From: Siphonodentalium dalli
Taxonomy: Eukaryota; Mollusca; Scaphopoda; Gadilida; Siphonodentaliidae
Direction: 5' to 3'
NCBI GenBank assembly: GCA_032622095.1
Contig: CP136066.1
Coordinates: forward strand, 205,364,978-205,428,977
Length of the DNA stretch: 64,000 nt
Both the position numbers and the translations under genes were made by a program. This document shows positions 41,401 through 56,400 of this stretch, piece by piece (position 1 is the stretch's first letter; each line of letters begins with the position of its first letter). A model generated the notes under the pieces. The model worked only from the letters and a program-made list of their open reading frames with translations, had not been told where the DNA came from and did no database searches.

Positions 41401-44400
41401 CATAGTGGAGCAACCACACACGCTGTGCCCCGAATTTAGCAATTTAGCAACATAACGCTAAGAATAATTTATGTAACAGCATGTAATGGCCCCGGTAGAG
41501 ATGACATGACAAGTGTTGTCATGGATTGTGCAATCGTGTCTGGATTCTGGCCCACACAGCCAACATGGCGTAAATGACATCATGAACTGTGTCTTCTCTG
41601 GTTTTCATTAAGGTTACTAATGAAATTGATCTAAATTAAACTAATTTGCCTAAATCACATAGAAATTATTCGGAAGTTGTGAAGTTGACAATTTTATTTT
41701 CATCTCGTTGGTCCACTTCCATTCCGCAATTTTACTATCTCCAAACAGTTGCTAACTGGAAGTCACGTGTCAATTTCTAAAAAATCCTATACCCCACCAG
41801 AATTTGGCTCATCGCTATAGAAAATATAGAAAATATTACATGACATCATCATTCATCTGTGCCTAAGGTCTAAGCACTAAGGTAGGTCGCCTCGCATATA
41901 TAAGAGAATGCATTGGCCTAAAAAAAAACTTTTTTTTAATAATTTTTACCATTTTTTCTTACATTCTTTAACAATTTTATAATTTTTAATGTGTTAAGCC
42001 AATGCATTCTCTTATATATGCGAGGCGACCTATGGTCGACTCGCATATATAAGAGAATGCATTGGCACATGGCCGTTCTGTTGGGTAAAGGGTTAACATC
42101 TGAATCAGCTGACTGTATGCTAATAAATTTTCATTTCCAAAGATGTACTTCTATGATAAATCAAGGAGGCCATATTATATGGTGGATGTCTTTAATTTGC
42201 ACAGATTTACTTCTATGATAAATCAAGGAGGCCATTATATGGTGGATGTCTAATAGATGAGAGGAGTCGAGCCAATGTGAGAAAAATGACATCCAGTTTA
42301 CCCTGCCCGGTGAATGATGTTAAATTTGGAACAGCTCTGAGAACAGGTAAGTTTCATGGTAGAAATCCATAGTGCACATACAGTACTCAATGGTGCTTTA
42401 TGTCAAGGATTTTTCCACAGGTCCCCAGAAAAGATATAGGATGAAGTATTATTGAGAGGGTGGGGAAACAAAAATTTCTGGGGACTTGTGGATTTTTGTA
42501 CCCTTTTTGGTAAAGGGTTTAGATAATAAGTTAAAAAAAACAACCTATGGTAATTTGTTGAACTTATTATCTGAACATTTCCTATGGGATAATTACTTGC
42601 CAATGATGCTTTAGTATATAAAGTGTTAAAGAATGACTTTATTATAATAGGCTATTTATTCATATTTGATACAAATGGAGCAAAATGAATTGAAAATTAC
42701 CTTCACAACACCAAGTAGGGACCCTATAGTTTGTTCACAAACCAAGAGAGATTCAGTGAATTGGGAATTTTAAGGTCAGATATTGGGGAAAAACCTGACT
42801 ATTTCCTATTTGGAATGGGGCCCATTTTCAGCAAAACAAATACCTGTATGTGAAAACTTGCCCGAGAGATAATACATAGTCCTGATTTTGAAGAGTTCTT
42901 CAGCCTGATTTTCACTCAAATTGAATACTATCCCAAAAATTTGAAACTCAATTCGAATGTCAAAACAAATTATGTAGAAATTCTGAATTTTTATTTGCCA
43001 GAATATTCTGCTTGCCACAGGTTTGACAGTATTAAAAGAAAAAGGTGTTGTTTATGAGTGGATTTGTATGGATGTGAAATTCATAATTATTTCCAAAAAA
43101 GATTCCATTTTTAAAATACTTGGCATATTTACACTTTCAAAAAATAAGATTATTGTGTATAAAAGCCATTGCAATGTTCGTGGTCAACAAGTGGAAATCC
43201 GAAGTTGTTTTATTTTATGACAATGCATGCTGTTTATATGTGCACCTGATAATTTAACTTTTTGATGATTGAACATTACAGGTTTTCTGGTCTGTGATGT
43301 TGGCTTCGAGTTTGTAATTACTAACAGAAGTAGTGCTCAATATGCTGTGATGTTGGTTGAGGTTTCTTCTCCACTCAAGGGTAATTATTGCTATTTTAAT
43401 ATATCTTTAACCCTTTAATGACGGGAGCTGCGCTGGTGCAGCATTAAAGATCATGTGCCATTGCATACTCTTATATATGCAGTCTCCAATAGGGAGCCTC
43501 AAATATATAAGACAATGCACTGGCTTACAAGGTCAAAGTAAATATTTTTAGGCCAATGTATTCTCTTATATATGTGGGGCTCCCTATGGGAGACTCGCAT
43601 ATATAAGAGATTGAATTGGCACAGGGTTTTTGTAAAATTTCAGGAAGCTCCAGTCATGGAAGGGTTAAAGGTCATTATCTGCTGTCATATCAGATTTAAA
43701 GGGACCCATGGCACTTGCAGTGAGTAAATGTGCAAAAAACTAAAAGCATATAAAAACAATACCACCAAGAAAAACATGGAGAAATAGATAAACTTTGATC
43801 TTATATTAATTATTGATAGATATCCAATAACATATATTCGCGTGTTGAAAAATTTGTTATGTAAACAAATCTGTTGCAGTAATTTGTCAACAAAAATCAC
43901 TAATCATGTAGTAAGTTCAAATATTTTGGTCTGAATCAGTCTGAATATGATTTTCAGAATATTTTCCAATGATTTGACCTTTTCCAATGTTTACTGTCAA
44001 ATTCCATCAGAAATAAACCACTTTATTATGCATATATAGACAAATAATATATCCATTCTTCAGTTTTATATGTATTTCATTAACAAAAAGCAAATTATCG
44101 TCTTAAAATCTGGTTTTATAAAAATTATGTTGTAATTAATATCGAACCAAAGCCGGACGCTTTGGGTTGTATATAGTCTATATTTGATTTTATGATGTCA
44201 CCAATTATTATCTAATATGACAATGCGGTTTTGAATTGAAATTTCGTTGAAATTGACATGATGACATTTTATGAATGAAATGAACATGATGATGAAATCG
44301 ACATGCTTCATTGTATAGTACACATTTCAAATGGATTGCGCACACAGCGTCAATAATATAATGGTTAATTTCAGTAAAATACTCCCCTCTAGACAACAAC

Positions 44401-47400
44401 CAACAGTCTTGACTTTTGAATACTTTCAGTTTGATGTTGGTAGTTTATATTCTATAATAATTTGTTCAAAAGGAACGGCTTTTAAAAGTTTTTTATTTAG
44501 GTTTTAAGTCTCAGTCGGTGAGCTCGTAGCCTGTTTACATTGTGAATCTCTGATTTCTCACATGCCTTGATGTATGATATAATTGACCTAATTTATACAT
44601 GAAATTGCTATAGAACCCACTCTGTCGATGAACCCTTGTGCATGTCTGGAGTGTAATATATCATAATTTAAGTTAATCTTATTTGAAGGGAATACGCATT
44701 TATGAAGTAATTTTATAGGATTATATCCTAGGTTATGCATGTGTTTTAGCTGTGGTTCATTAATTACGCTAGCGTATGGTCATATTATTATGGCCTGGAA
44801 AATGTATTCTATATCTTTTATTCAGTATACTTTTGAAAAATTATATGATTTTCAGTATTAACCCTTTACCCAACAAAACGGCCAAAACCGGCCAAATAAA
44901 GCTTCAACAGCCTAAAATATCTTCGGTCTGTCTCAATAGAACCATACAAATATGGATATCATTGGAACCGGCTCCTTGACCACATTGTGCTAGTTACAGT
45001 TACAGGGCCCTTCTGTTGGGTAAAGGGTTTAGCACCGATTGCCTTCATTCTGATTTGACACAATCACTGATAGATTGTTGGGTGATCCATGTGTAATACA
45101 CTATTGCAAATTTCAATGCAAAGCACAGACCAGGAACTTTCATAGATTCATTTATGCTTCCACATATTAACCATTTCTAAACTAAATACTCATTGATGAG
45201 TTGTTATCCCTTCGGAAATGTTCACATAATTTCAACAAACAACCAAAATTTTATTAAACTTTGTTATCTAATTGGACTTTTATCAGTAATTCCACTGTAA
45301 CAGTAATGTTTACAAAACAATGGTTTTGAAAAGTTGAACTTAATATTACCTGAACATTTGCCATCAATGAATAGGATTACTTTTGTACTGTCTATTGTCT
45401 GTCATCTGCTCATATTTCCTGAACACTCCTCCATATGAATGATAGACAATTCCAATGTATACTTTATAACTGAGTGGGATTGTCCATTTAGTATGGAAAG
45501 GGTTAATGAAAAGCCTTGTTTGTAGTTAATTAAAAGAAGCAAAATAATTTTAATTTGTTATTCTTTGATTTCATTGTTAACACTTTCTGTACTAAATGAA
45601 TTTCCCCAGTCAGTTATAAAAGTATACATTGGAATGGGCTGATATTCATTTGGAGGTGTGTTAAAAAAAAAGATGCAAGCGACAGATACAGTAATGCCCA
45701 AATTAATCGACTCCATAACCACATCAGAATTATGGGTAATTTTTCAGGATCTAGTCGGAAATATGGCTTGTTGCCATTCATCGGAAAGCTCTCCCCTAGA
45801 GCTTTCCGATGAATGGCAACAAGCCATATTTCCGACTAAATCCTGAAAAATACCCATAATTCTGCTGTGGTTATGGAGTCGATTAATTAGGGCATTACTG
45901 TAATACAAGGTACAGAAGGAGTCCTATTTATTGCAGGGAATTGTATGTAATACACTAGTTTACCCAGTACATATCATAATTCATGATTTACAATGCATTT
46001 TTTAACATGGTTGTCTTATTTATATATCTAGGATCTATGGTGGATGTGATTGAACCACTGGCATGTGATGAATTCTGCATGATCTATTAACATGGTTGTT
46101 TGTTTTATATAGGATGTATGGTGGATGTGAATGACCCACTGGCATGTGATGAATTATGCAGATTATTGCAGCAGAATCTAGCTGACCTGCTGAAATCCAT
46201 TTCTTCACCTGAGAAGCCCCCACATGTAAAGAAGGTATGTTTGCAGGAAGCATAAATCCGTGAACTTGAAAGAGTAAGAGTCCACAGGGACCAGCCTAGA
46301 GCTCGACTTCGGAGACATCTTCTCCATAAATTGTGGCACTTCGTCAATTTTTGTCCTAGTTGGGCACATTTCAAAACAACATATATGATATTCATTTACT
46401 GATTATAATGGTGTACTTATTCATTATAATGGTGTACTTATTCATTATAATGGTGTACTTATTCATTATAATGGTGTACTTATTCATTATAATGGTGTAC
46501 TTACTCATTATAATGGTGTACTTATTCGTTATAATGGTGTACTTATTCGTTATAATGGTGTACTTATTCGCTATAATGGTGTACTTATTCATTATAATGG
46601 TGTACTTATTCATTACAATGGTGTACTTATTCATTACAATGGTGTACTTACTCATTACAATGGTGTACTTACTCACTACAATGGTGTACTTACTCACTAT
46701 AATGGTGTTCTTACTCACTATAATGGTGTACTTACTCACTATAATAGTGTTCTTACTCACTACAATGGTGTTCTTACTCACTATAATGGTGTTCTTACTC
46801 ACTATAATGGTGTTCTTACTCACTATAATGGTGTTCTTACTCACTATATGATGTACTTACTCTATATAATGGTGTTCTTACTCACTATAATGGTGTTCTT
46901 ACTCACTATAATGGTGTACTTACTCACTATAATGGTGTTCTTACTCACTATAATGGTGTTCTTACTCACTATAATGGTTTTATAAATGGGCTCTTGTGGT
47001 GTACTTACTCAATATAATGGTGTTCTTACTCACTATAATGGTGTTCTTACTCACTATAATGTTGTACTTACTCACTATAATGGTGTTCTTACTCACTATA
47101 ATGGTGTACTTACTCACTATTATGGTGTTCTTACTCACTATAATGGTGTTCTTACTCACTATAATGGTTTTCTTACTCACTATAATGATGTTCTTACTAA
47201 CTATAATGTGTACTTACTCACTATAATGATATTCTTACTCACTATAATGGTGTTCTTACTCACTATAATGGTGTACTTACTCACTATAATGATGTTCTTA
47301 CTCACTATAATGGTGTACTTACTCACTATAATGGTGTTCTTACTCACTATAATGTTGTACTTACTCACTATAATGATGTTCTTACTCACTATAATGGTGT

Positions 47401-50400
47401 ACTTACTCACTATAATGGTGTTCTTACTCACTATAATGGTGTTGTTACTCACTATAATGATGTTCTTACTCACTATAATGATGTTCTTACTCACTATAAT
47501 GGTGTTGTTACTCACTATAATGATGTTCTTACTCACTATAATGATGTTCTTACTCACTATAATGGTGTACTTACTCACTATAATGGTGTTCTTACTCACT
47601 ATAATGGTTTTATAAATGGACTCTTGTGTTGGATACTTACTGGGTCACAGAAAAGTGAAATTAGAGAGTAAATGAAAGTTCTCCCTTTATGACTTTTCCT
47701 TGATAACAGTTAATTTCTCCCTGATAATATAAAGGGAGCAGTTACTTCTCCCAATGTTTATTATCTAGGCTGGTTCCTAGGGTTTCATTAAAATGTCTTG
47801 CTGAAGATGATTATTCTATTTCATGACCTTCAAACTTGTGTTGTCCAAGGTTCATTGGATGTAAACCAGCTAGTGAAATCGATATTTATCCCGCAGGGTC
47901 GTAACACAACAAAGACAGGTCTGCCTGATTGACTACCTTTATTTAATGAATTATTAATCAAAAAGGTAGTCGTGAAATTATTGGTAGGATGTTCACTGTC
48001 CATTTATCCATTTCTTGCTTCGCGTCTTCCTTTTTTGCCCACAATGCGCCATGGCCACAAGCAAACAAGCGGAGTCCGTGGGAACCCGGACCTGAAACGA
48101 GACACTAGACCCCCTGGTTAGTGATGTCTGCTGGTCAGTGCCAAGCGAATGCTGCAGGATCACAAAACAAACAAACAAACAAAAAAAGGGGGAGGGTGGG
48201 GGGCTTAATTTCAAACAAAAACATACTTTCCCCAATTTTCGAATCTTGCGAAAAGACCTTGGCCCTCTCACGACTTGATCACGTGCCTCCGGCGATATAG
48301 TTCCGCTCTCCCGATATACTGAGAACGATCAGCGCCCTGGTTATATATTACCCTGATGCTGCTGAGAGTTTTTGGTAACATTGCGAATAAATTACCAGGC
48401 AGATGTTTACTTATTAAATCTTATTAATGATCATATAGTACTGCATGTTAATCCCACCAATGGAATTTGTGTATCGATCTGCATGATCCATCAAATCTTT
48501 ATTTAGCAACTGACCCAATCGGGCACGTGATCTTGTTTTGGTTCTATTCTTAGTTTTGGTAAACAACTGCAAACGTGTCTCTCTAGCTGTCATGTTTTAA
48601 CGACCCGACGGGATAAATGCGGTCGCTGTGTGACGCTCGTTGTATTATACTGGTTTACGTCAAAGTATGGTTGCATTACTCTTCTATAACGGACTTCTAA
48701 GCGTAAATCACCTGCTCATCTAAAATCACAATTGACATATGAACAATGTAAACAACATTATAATTATAATAAAAATGAATTTATGGCTGGAGTGTATTTT
48801 ACACTAATCCATGGCTCAAATTCATTCATTTGTTGCATATATTCTGTTGAGTATAATAAAAGATGGTCCCATAAATGGCCGGATTTAGTATACAGTTCCC
48901 CTTTAATATGATTTATTATACCCCCACTTTCGAAGAAAATGGGGGGTATACTGGATTGACTGCGTCTGTCCGTCCGTCCGTCACACTTTCTATGTCTGTC
49001 CATCACACTTTCTCCCTCCGTGTGTCGCGCCGTCCATCCGTCCGTCCGACCTCATAACTCGAACAACTATGAACCGATTCAATAATGTTTTGTATGCAAT
49101 CTCCTTAGGACCGCCTCTCCGCATGATGCTAATTGCGGTGCGGTCCGACTTTCTTTTTTTAAGTTACGCCTTACTTTTCGACTTATTTTGACTTAGAAAA
49201 TTCTGTCCGACTTAATCAGACTTAATAACTTTAACAAATATGAACCGATTTCAATAATATTTGGTATACATGCTTCTCACAACACCCTCTCTACATGATG
49301 CGGCTCAGGGTTGGCTCGGACTGTTTTTCCTAACATTACACTTCATTTTCGATTTATTTTGACTTAGAAAATTTTGGGCTTCTTGCGACACCATATCGAT
49401 ATTATTAATTTTTCTTTAAAGTTAAAAATCTTTTTTGTTGGGTTTACGGATAATGCGGGTTGAATTTGCCACGGTGGGGGTATGCTAGCATGCGAGTGCA
49501 CACCTCTTGTTTCTATTAAAGTTATATTACAATGTGTGAGAGCATTTGATTGTTCTTTTTGTTGCATAAGTGATAACTAATTTCATTGTGATATATATTT
49601 CTCACTATTTGAAATTACCTTAAGCTTTTTGTTAACCCTTTCAGTGCCAAGTCCGATTTTTGTATCAACCCGTATTTCCTTGATAATTTTTCAAATTTAT
49701 TGATTATAATAATGTGATACATTGATGGAAAGAGCTCTTAGAGCTCTTTCCATCAATGTATCACATTATTATAATCAATAAATTTGAAAAATTATCAAGG
49801 AAATATGGGTTGATACAAAAATCGGACTTGGCACTGAAAGGGTTAATCCTCTCTCCCCTCAGAAAGAAATCATACTTCAAATGGCAAAAGCAAATGTTGT
49901 GAAGTCTTTATCCAAGATTGTTTTGCAAAGCACAAATGAAGAATTCCAGGCAAAGTGCTTCTCTCTAATGAAGGTAAACTTCTCTTTATGTATTTATACC
50001 TCCCTGCTCACCTTCTGTATAACACTGAATAATGTGTGATCATACATCACTTGAACTGTCTTTTGAATGTTCATGTTGAACATATAGTTTTCAACTGAAG
50101 TAATGTGGATACAAGGCGAAGTGAGAAGTTAATCTCCAGGGAAGATCACCAACAACAAATAATCCTTTGCTCAGAAATGGTCGACTAGTTTCGGATTGTT
50201 ATTATCCTTCTTCAGAACATGTGGGTGTGAGGAAAATTGCTTGCTGATTCCGTTAAAGGTGAAGGAAACTACCGCATAACGAAAAGGCATGTGTATCAAG
50301 CAAGCTGTTCTCTGTTTGTGTGTAAAGTTTCAAAGCAAATCTCTGCACATGATCGGAGATATGGCATCTGAAACTAACCCGCACAAGCAATTACGCCGGT

Positions 50401-53400
50401 AAGTTGACGCCGCCATTTTAGAAGAAATATTATCTCCCTTTATAGTTTGTGATGTCACGGCCTCACTTGGTTGTGAAACGCTAAGCGGTATCGCATACAC
50501 TAGTCTGTTTTTAGATATGAGAAAATAAATAAAACAGCAGATTGAATGCTTTTTGTGTGCAATACATGATTATCTGTTGTTAATAAATTATAGTTTAGTT
50601 CGCAAAAGATTATTTTTTGGTCATATTTGCACATGTAGAAGTCATTTGAGTTTGACCAAGATTGTCACATTCAAATCTTATGCAACCATTAACTGGCCGT
50701 AAATTAGTTGTTCAAAATTATAACTTAAATAATTGTGGCTTATAATACGTGTACATGTGTGTATATTCTTCAATGGGCCGTGGTTAACAAACAAACACGC
50801 CAAAATTATTTTAGTTCGATAACCTTTATAGATATCTGTACTAAGGATGAGTAATGCGAAGTGATGCCATGACGTCATGATCTTATAAATATGGACGCAC
50901 CGTAATTAGCGGGAGTTTTGTATTAAGCGACGTGATATCGTTGTGTTTGAGCATAACTGAGAGATGAGAAGTGTTTTAATCTACCATGGTTGATATACTA
51001 AATATATTAATGGCCTGATTCGTCGAGGGTTTCCTTCCCCTTTAATATATCCTTTGGTGCGCCATCCTTCAAAATGATTGGTTGAAACCTGTTAGGTTAT
51101 GGGGTCATGAATGTGGTTCACAAAAGTTGTTCACTGAATTGGGGTTAGTTGTGATTCTCTGCAGTGATTCACTCGTATGTGTTCAGTAGCCTTGAACCTG
51201 TGGTTCACTCAGTGGTTCACTCCCTTATATGTTTGTGGATATTTTTATTTGTACATTAGCTTGACTTTTGTATTTCATTGGGTTGTGTTCATGGGTTGTG
51301 TTCAGCTCCTTTGTTTGTGTGTGGTTTAATTCTCTGTGTAATTGGTAGCTTAATTTTAGTGCTTCACATTTATAGTAATGCTCTAAATAATTGACTCCTT
51401 AACCACCGCATAATTATGAGTAATTTTTCAGGATTTAGTCGGATATATGGCTTGTTGCCATTCATCGGAAATCCATATTTCCGACTAAATCCTGAAAAAT
51501 TACCCATAATTCTGCTGTGGTTAAGGAGTCGATTATTTAGAGCATTACTGTATGTTGCAATGGGTCATGAACTGTTGTGATTCACTTCTGTGGTTCACTC
51601 ATATGTTTATTTTGAAGTATATGTGGGTCTAGGAACCAGCCTAGAGGGCGACTTGGGAGAAGAGCTTCTCCCTAAAATGTTTCACTTCTCCCTATTTGTG
51701 TCTTAGGGAGAAGTGACTTCTCTCATTTACCTGTATGCATATTTCAAAACAGCATATTTAAAGTGTATTTCCTGATTATAATGGTGTATTTCCTGATTAT
51801 AATGGTGTATTTCCTGATTATAATGGTGTATTTCCTGATTATAATTGTGTACTTAATAATTAGGTTTTGTAATTGGGCTCTTGTGTTGCATGATACTTAT
51901 TGGATCATAGAAGGGTGATGTTGAGGTGTAAATTGGACTTGAACCATTGCTACTTCTCCCTGATTACAGTCCATTTATCCCTAATAACCAAACAGGGAGA
52001 AGAAACCTCTCCCAATTTGAAACCTCTAGGCTGGTCCCTTTAAATACTACTGTCGGTCTATGATTCTTATTCAGTTTTAAAGGCCCACTTAATTTTCGAG
52101 TTGCCAATTATTTTTTTATAGTGACGTGATATACGGTTTTAATAACAATCTATGACATAACAATGCTATAATTCATCACTATTTGAAACATCTGTGTCTC
52201 AGAAGATGCCCACAGAGAAATAGAAGACTTCCCCCGTCTGTCACCCAGAATGCAACCGAATTCAAACTTTTTCAATTGAAGGGGAAGAACTCTATCTTTA
52301 ATATATATAGAGTTATTCCCCCTGCATTGAAAATAATACTGATTTTTACTTCAATCTTGATGACAAAACGCGTTGGCAACTCAACAAAAACAACATGTCC
52401 TCAGTTTATTACACCGGATAAGTTGATAATACAATGTTTTGGAGATTCCTCTTTCAAATGGTATATAATATGACATATATTTTATATAATGTGATCTGGG
52501 GGTTCGATAATAAAGAGGGCCTTTATGTTTCAGAATGCTCACATTATTATTACAGGCTCAAGGTACCTACGACTTCAAAGAAAACCTGGAGAAAAAGATT
52601 GCTGGAATAATCCAAGCTGTTCACAATGTGGATTTAGATACCTTACCAAATCAGACAGCTAGTTTTGTGAGTAGTGATTCTACTACTAGTAGTCTGTATA
52701 AGCCTTGAAATAGTTTGTCTGTCATTTGCAGAATGTGGTCCCTAGAGGGTGAATTTAGTGATGCTATCTTGCATAGCTGGCTAGCATCACCAAATTCACC
52801 CTCCGGGAACCTTATTCTGCTTAGGCCACAACTGCTATGGAAGACCTAGGATCAGGTTAAAGTTCCCCAGCTGAAGTTGGTGATGTTCACCTATTAGTCA
52901 CCTCGATTATGCATTTTATCTTCTGCAAATTGGAATATATATATATAGAAACTGAACAGAAGGGAATAAGTAACCAAAAACAATGTTAATTTGAGACTAT
53001 ATATACTTCCCAGAAGATGAGGCCTAAGCAGAATGAGGTCCCCAGAGGGTGAATTTGTTAATGCTAGCCCACTGCGTGGGGTAGAATCACTAAATTCACC
53101 CTCTGGGGACCTCATTCCGCAAATGACAAATACATAATTTCAAGGCTTGCTAATGTGTTTTTAGTACAGCCTACCTGTATGTATCCTCAACCAATAAAAC
53201 TGTTGTTTTAGGCCACTGCAATTTAATAACCTGGTTTACGAACCCATCCTACAACTTTTTGCTCAATATTATACAATTATCGCATTGTTTCGAGGTTGAC
53301 ATGAGGAATTGTCAACCCGAGGAAGTCAATATTCACCAAGGCCGAAGGCCGAGGTGAATATGTCTTCCAAGGGCTGACAATTCCTCATGTCAACCAAGAA

Positions 53401-56400
53401 ACAATGCGATAACTGTTTTATTATATGAAACACACTTTGATTGGACAAGACGTTGTGACGTTGAACGTCGCTGGGAATGCACTCAGACCTGTTATTAACC
53501 TGTTGTTTCATTAATGAGGTGAACATCGTTAGATATTTAATTTTTCTTTACGTTTTAGCATTGGAATTGGGGAAAGAAACTTATGATCATATAATAATGC
53601 TGGATATTGTAAAAAAATTACACTATTTACTTAAATGGTTTACATTGATGTTGATTAAAATATGAAGCATAATTTTTTTATGGTCACATCTGTGAAGAAA
53701 ATAGTTGATGGCAGCCACAGGGGTATCCTCAGTCCCATTGGGACAGCCAAGCCTTGAAATAGGGTGTCTGTCATTTGCAGAATGAGGTCCCCAAAGGGTG
53801 AATTTAGTGATGCTACCCCGCATAGCGGGCTAGCATCACCAAATTCTCCCTCTGGGAACCTCATTCTGCTGAGGTGTAAACCTCATTCTGCAAATGACAG
53901 ACAAACTATTTCAAGGCTTGGGGACAGACCACCTCTAGTTTTGTCTCTTTTTTTTTAATGTAGACACAGTCAATTGCAAATTCTTCTGAAAATGGTTCTA
54001 GAGAAGATGGCATCGCAGCAGAAGCATTGACGAACAATGATGATACAAATTCTAATACTGATTTCCATAATGTTCAACACCTCGACCTAGAGATCCAAAG
54101 TGAACAGGTAACTATTGAATATGCTAATTTAGTGCCCCGAGGGAGTGATGTCATTCCTGTCAGGAATCGGAGGGAACGACATCACTCCCAAGGGGCACTA
54201 AATTGGCATGGTCAACGACAATACAATTGCTGTAATCATTATATTATATGGCAACGACGACGACCAAAGCTAAGCACATATTTCCTGCATTGTTTTATAC
54301 AATACACCCAGCCTTTGTATATGATTTGTTTGATTTATTTCATTGTAGTTATTGTTTGCGTGTATATGCGTTCTGTGTTTGAATGTGCTGGAGCTCTGTC
54401 ATTTGTTGTATCGTTGAGCGCTTTGGGCCTCATGAGATAAGGCGCTTTTAAAATGATATACATTATTATTTATATTGAACAATGTCCACTTTACTTTTAT
54501 TACCTCCATTTTGCGATTTCCCTTTACCTGCTTGAATCGAAAGACAACTGAAAATGAAAGTGTATTGCATTAACGTGTCCAAGATCAATTTGACAAGTTC
54601 CACAGTGTTCAGTCAACCAATCTGTATTTAAAACTGGTATAGACAGAGTACTCGATCAGAACCAACCAATGAAAATAATACAACATAAAATGTGGAAGCT
54701 ATCTTGTGGAACGTTGTTTATTGCGCAGGCCAGAATTACGATTGGATGAACTCAAGTTTCTTAGAATCACGCAAAAATATGATTCGAATATCGTACTTTG
54801 AATGGCATAAGCATGAACATGATGAAGCACACGCGTTGATTAATGGACAGCTCAACATGGCGACTAGCTGTGCTAAAAGTATTCTTGTAGTGCCCACCAT
54901 CCGAATGGATGCACTCTGGGAGAATTGGGGTACATCATGTGAGATACAATATTTGTATATAGTCAGTGTATGCATCAATACTTTTCACTCATTCATTACC
55001 GGTAATGGGTGTTATGTTCTCTCAATCATGTGCGAGGTACCTGGTAGATACATTGGGATTTTAATTCTGTAGATATTTTGCAAACTGCATTTTAAATTCA
55101 TTCAAAGTTTGCTATTCATTATTTGTATTACATATACATACACTTCAATTATAAAGTTCTATATTATTAATATTATTGCTGATTAGTTATTTACTTTTCA
55201 AGAATGTTATGTAAAACAATCAAAGGGAAAATTTAGGTTTGTACATACTTTAAATTTATCATCATCATCATCTGGCATTGTCATGAGATTTCACAACATA
55301 TCCGATGACTGGTCTTAAGGAGGGAATATTAGATGTATGATGCAACAATCACAATGTGCTACACATAATTTGATCCAATTTGAATTATTGTCACACATCA
55401 ACCATTTCATGACCGGAGCTTCGCTGATGCAGCATTAAAGACCCTGTGCCAGTGCATTCTATTATATATACGAGTCTCCCATATTGTTAGGCCAATGTAT
55501 TCTCTTATATATGTGAGGCTCCCTATGGGAGACTCGCATATATAAGAGAATGCATTGGCACAGGGTTTTCGCTGAATTTCAGGAAGCTCCAGTGATGAAT
55601 GGGTTAAGTTCTTGGAAAATTATTTCAAAACATTTTCCTTATATTATTATTATTAAATTTATTTAGCTATTTAAATAATGGAGAAAAATCAAGGGGAAGC
55701 TTTGAGAAAGTGTTGAAACACATTATTATTGTCTGGAGTGTTAAATTGTCATCATATTCCAACAATGGCTGCAGTCCAATACAATGCTTAAAGGTACACA
55801 ATCTGATTCAATTGTCCCCGTATCATCAGATTCCAACAACAACAACAACATTTCTCCAAAAGACTCTTTGGTTATCAGAATCGATTAATTACCAAAAAAT
55901 AATGCTTATCCACTGTCAACCCTAGTAAATAAATTTGCAAAACGTGTTATATATATCAACATTTCGTTCAACGCAATTTGGTATCGAGAGAATGTCAGCT
56001 GGCTCATCGAATATTTTGGGAAAAATAACAGATTTTAAAAAAGCCAAAGAAATAGTAATTAGGAGCGTTAATTCAGATTATGTATGTTCGATGGAAGATG
56101 TTACATGGCAATAAATGCTACACATTATGTCATCACATATTAAGTGTAATATATTACTCACTAAGTCCTTGGTCCTTGAACAAATGTTTTTCAGAACATA
56201 CTAATGTCTAACTCTGCACCGGCTGATCTTGTGGATGTAAGCAACATCTCTATCTTTGAAAGCAGCAGAAATGATGATAGATTCATGGAAGACATTAACT
56301 TTGCTGATGAATTAGGTGCTTCAGTCGGCTCAAACCTGAACATTCATGGCCAGAATATAACAAGACAACACACAAATGTGAGTTAATTAACACTTTCATG

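Noticed and set aside
43023-43220. Extra exon in intron 10
   Set aside because: It follows a CCACAG and is open, but no donor in a phase compatible with exons 10 and 11 exists, and exons 10 and 11 already join in phase.
46360-47615. Hydrophobic repeat frames of 163 and 209 codons
   Set aside because: Products of a 21-bp minisatellite, whose length is a multiple of three and so keeps the frame open on both strands.
54027-54440. 137-codon frame
   Set aside because: Only its first part (exon 15, to 54107) is coding; the rest reads through the donor into a foldback and a SINE tail.
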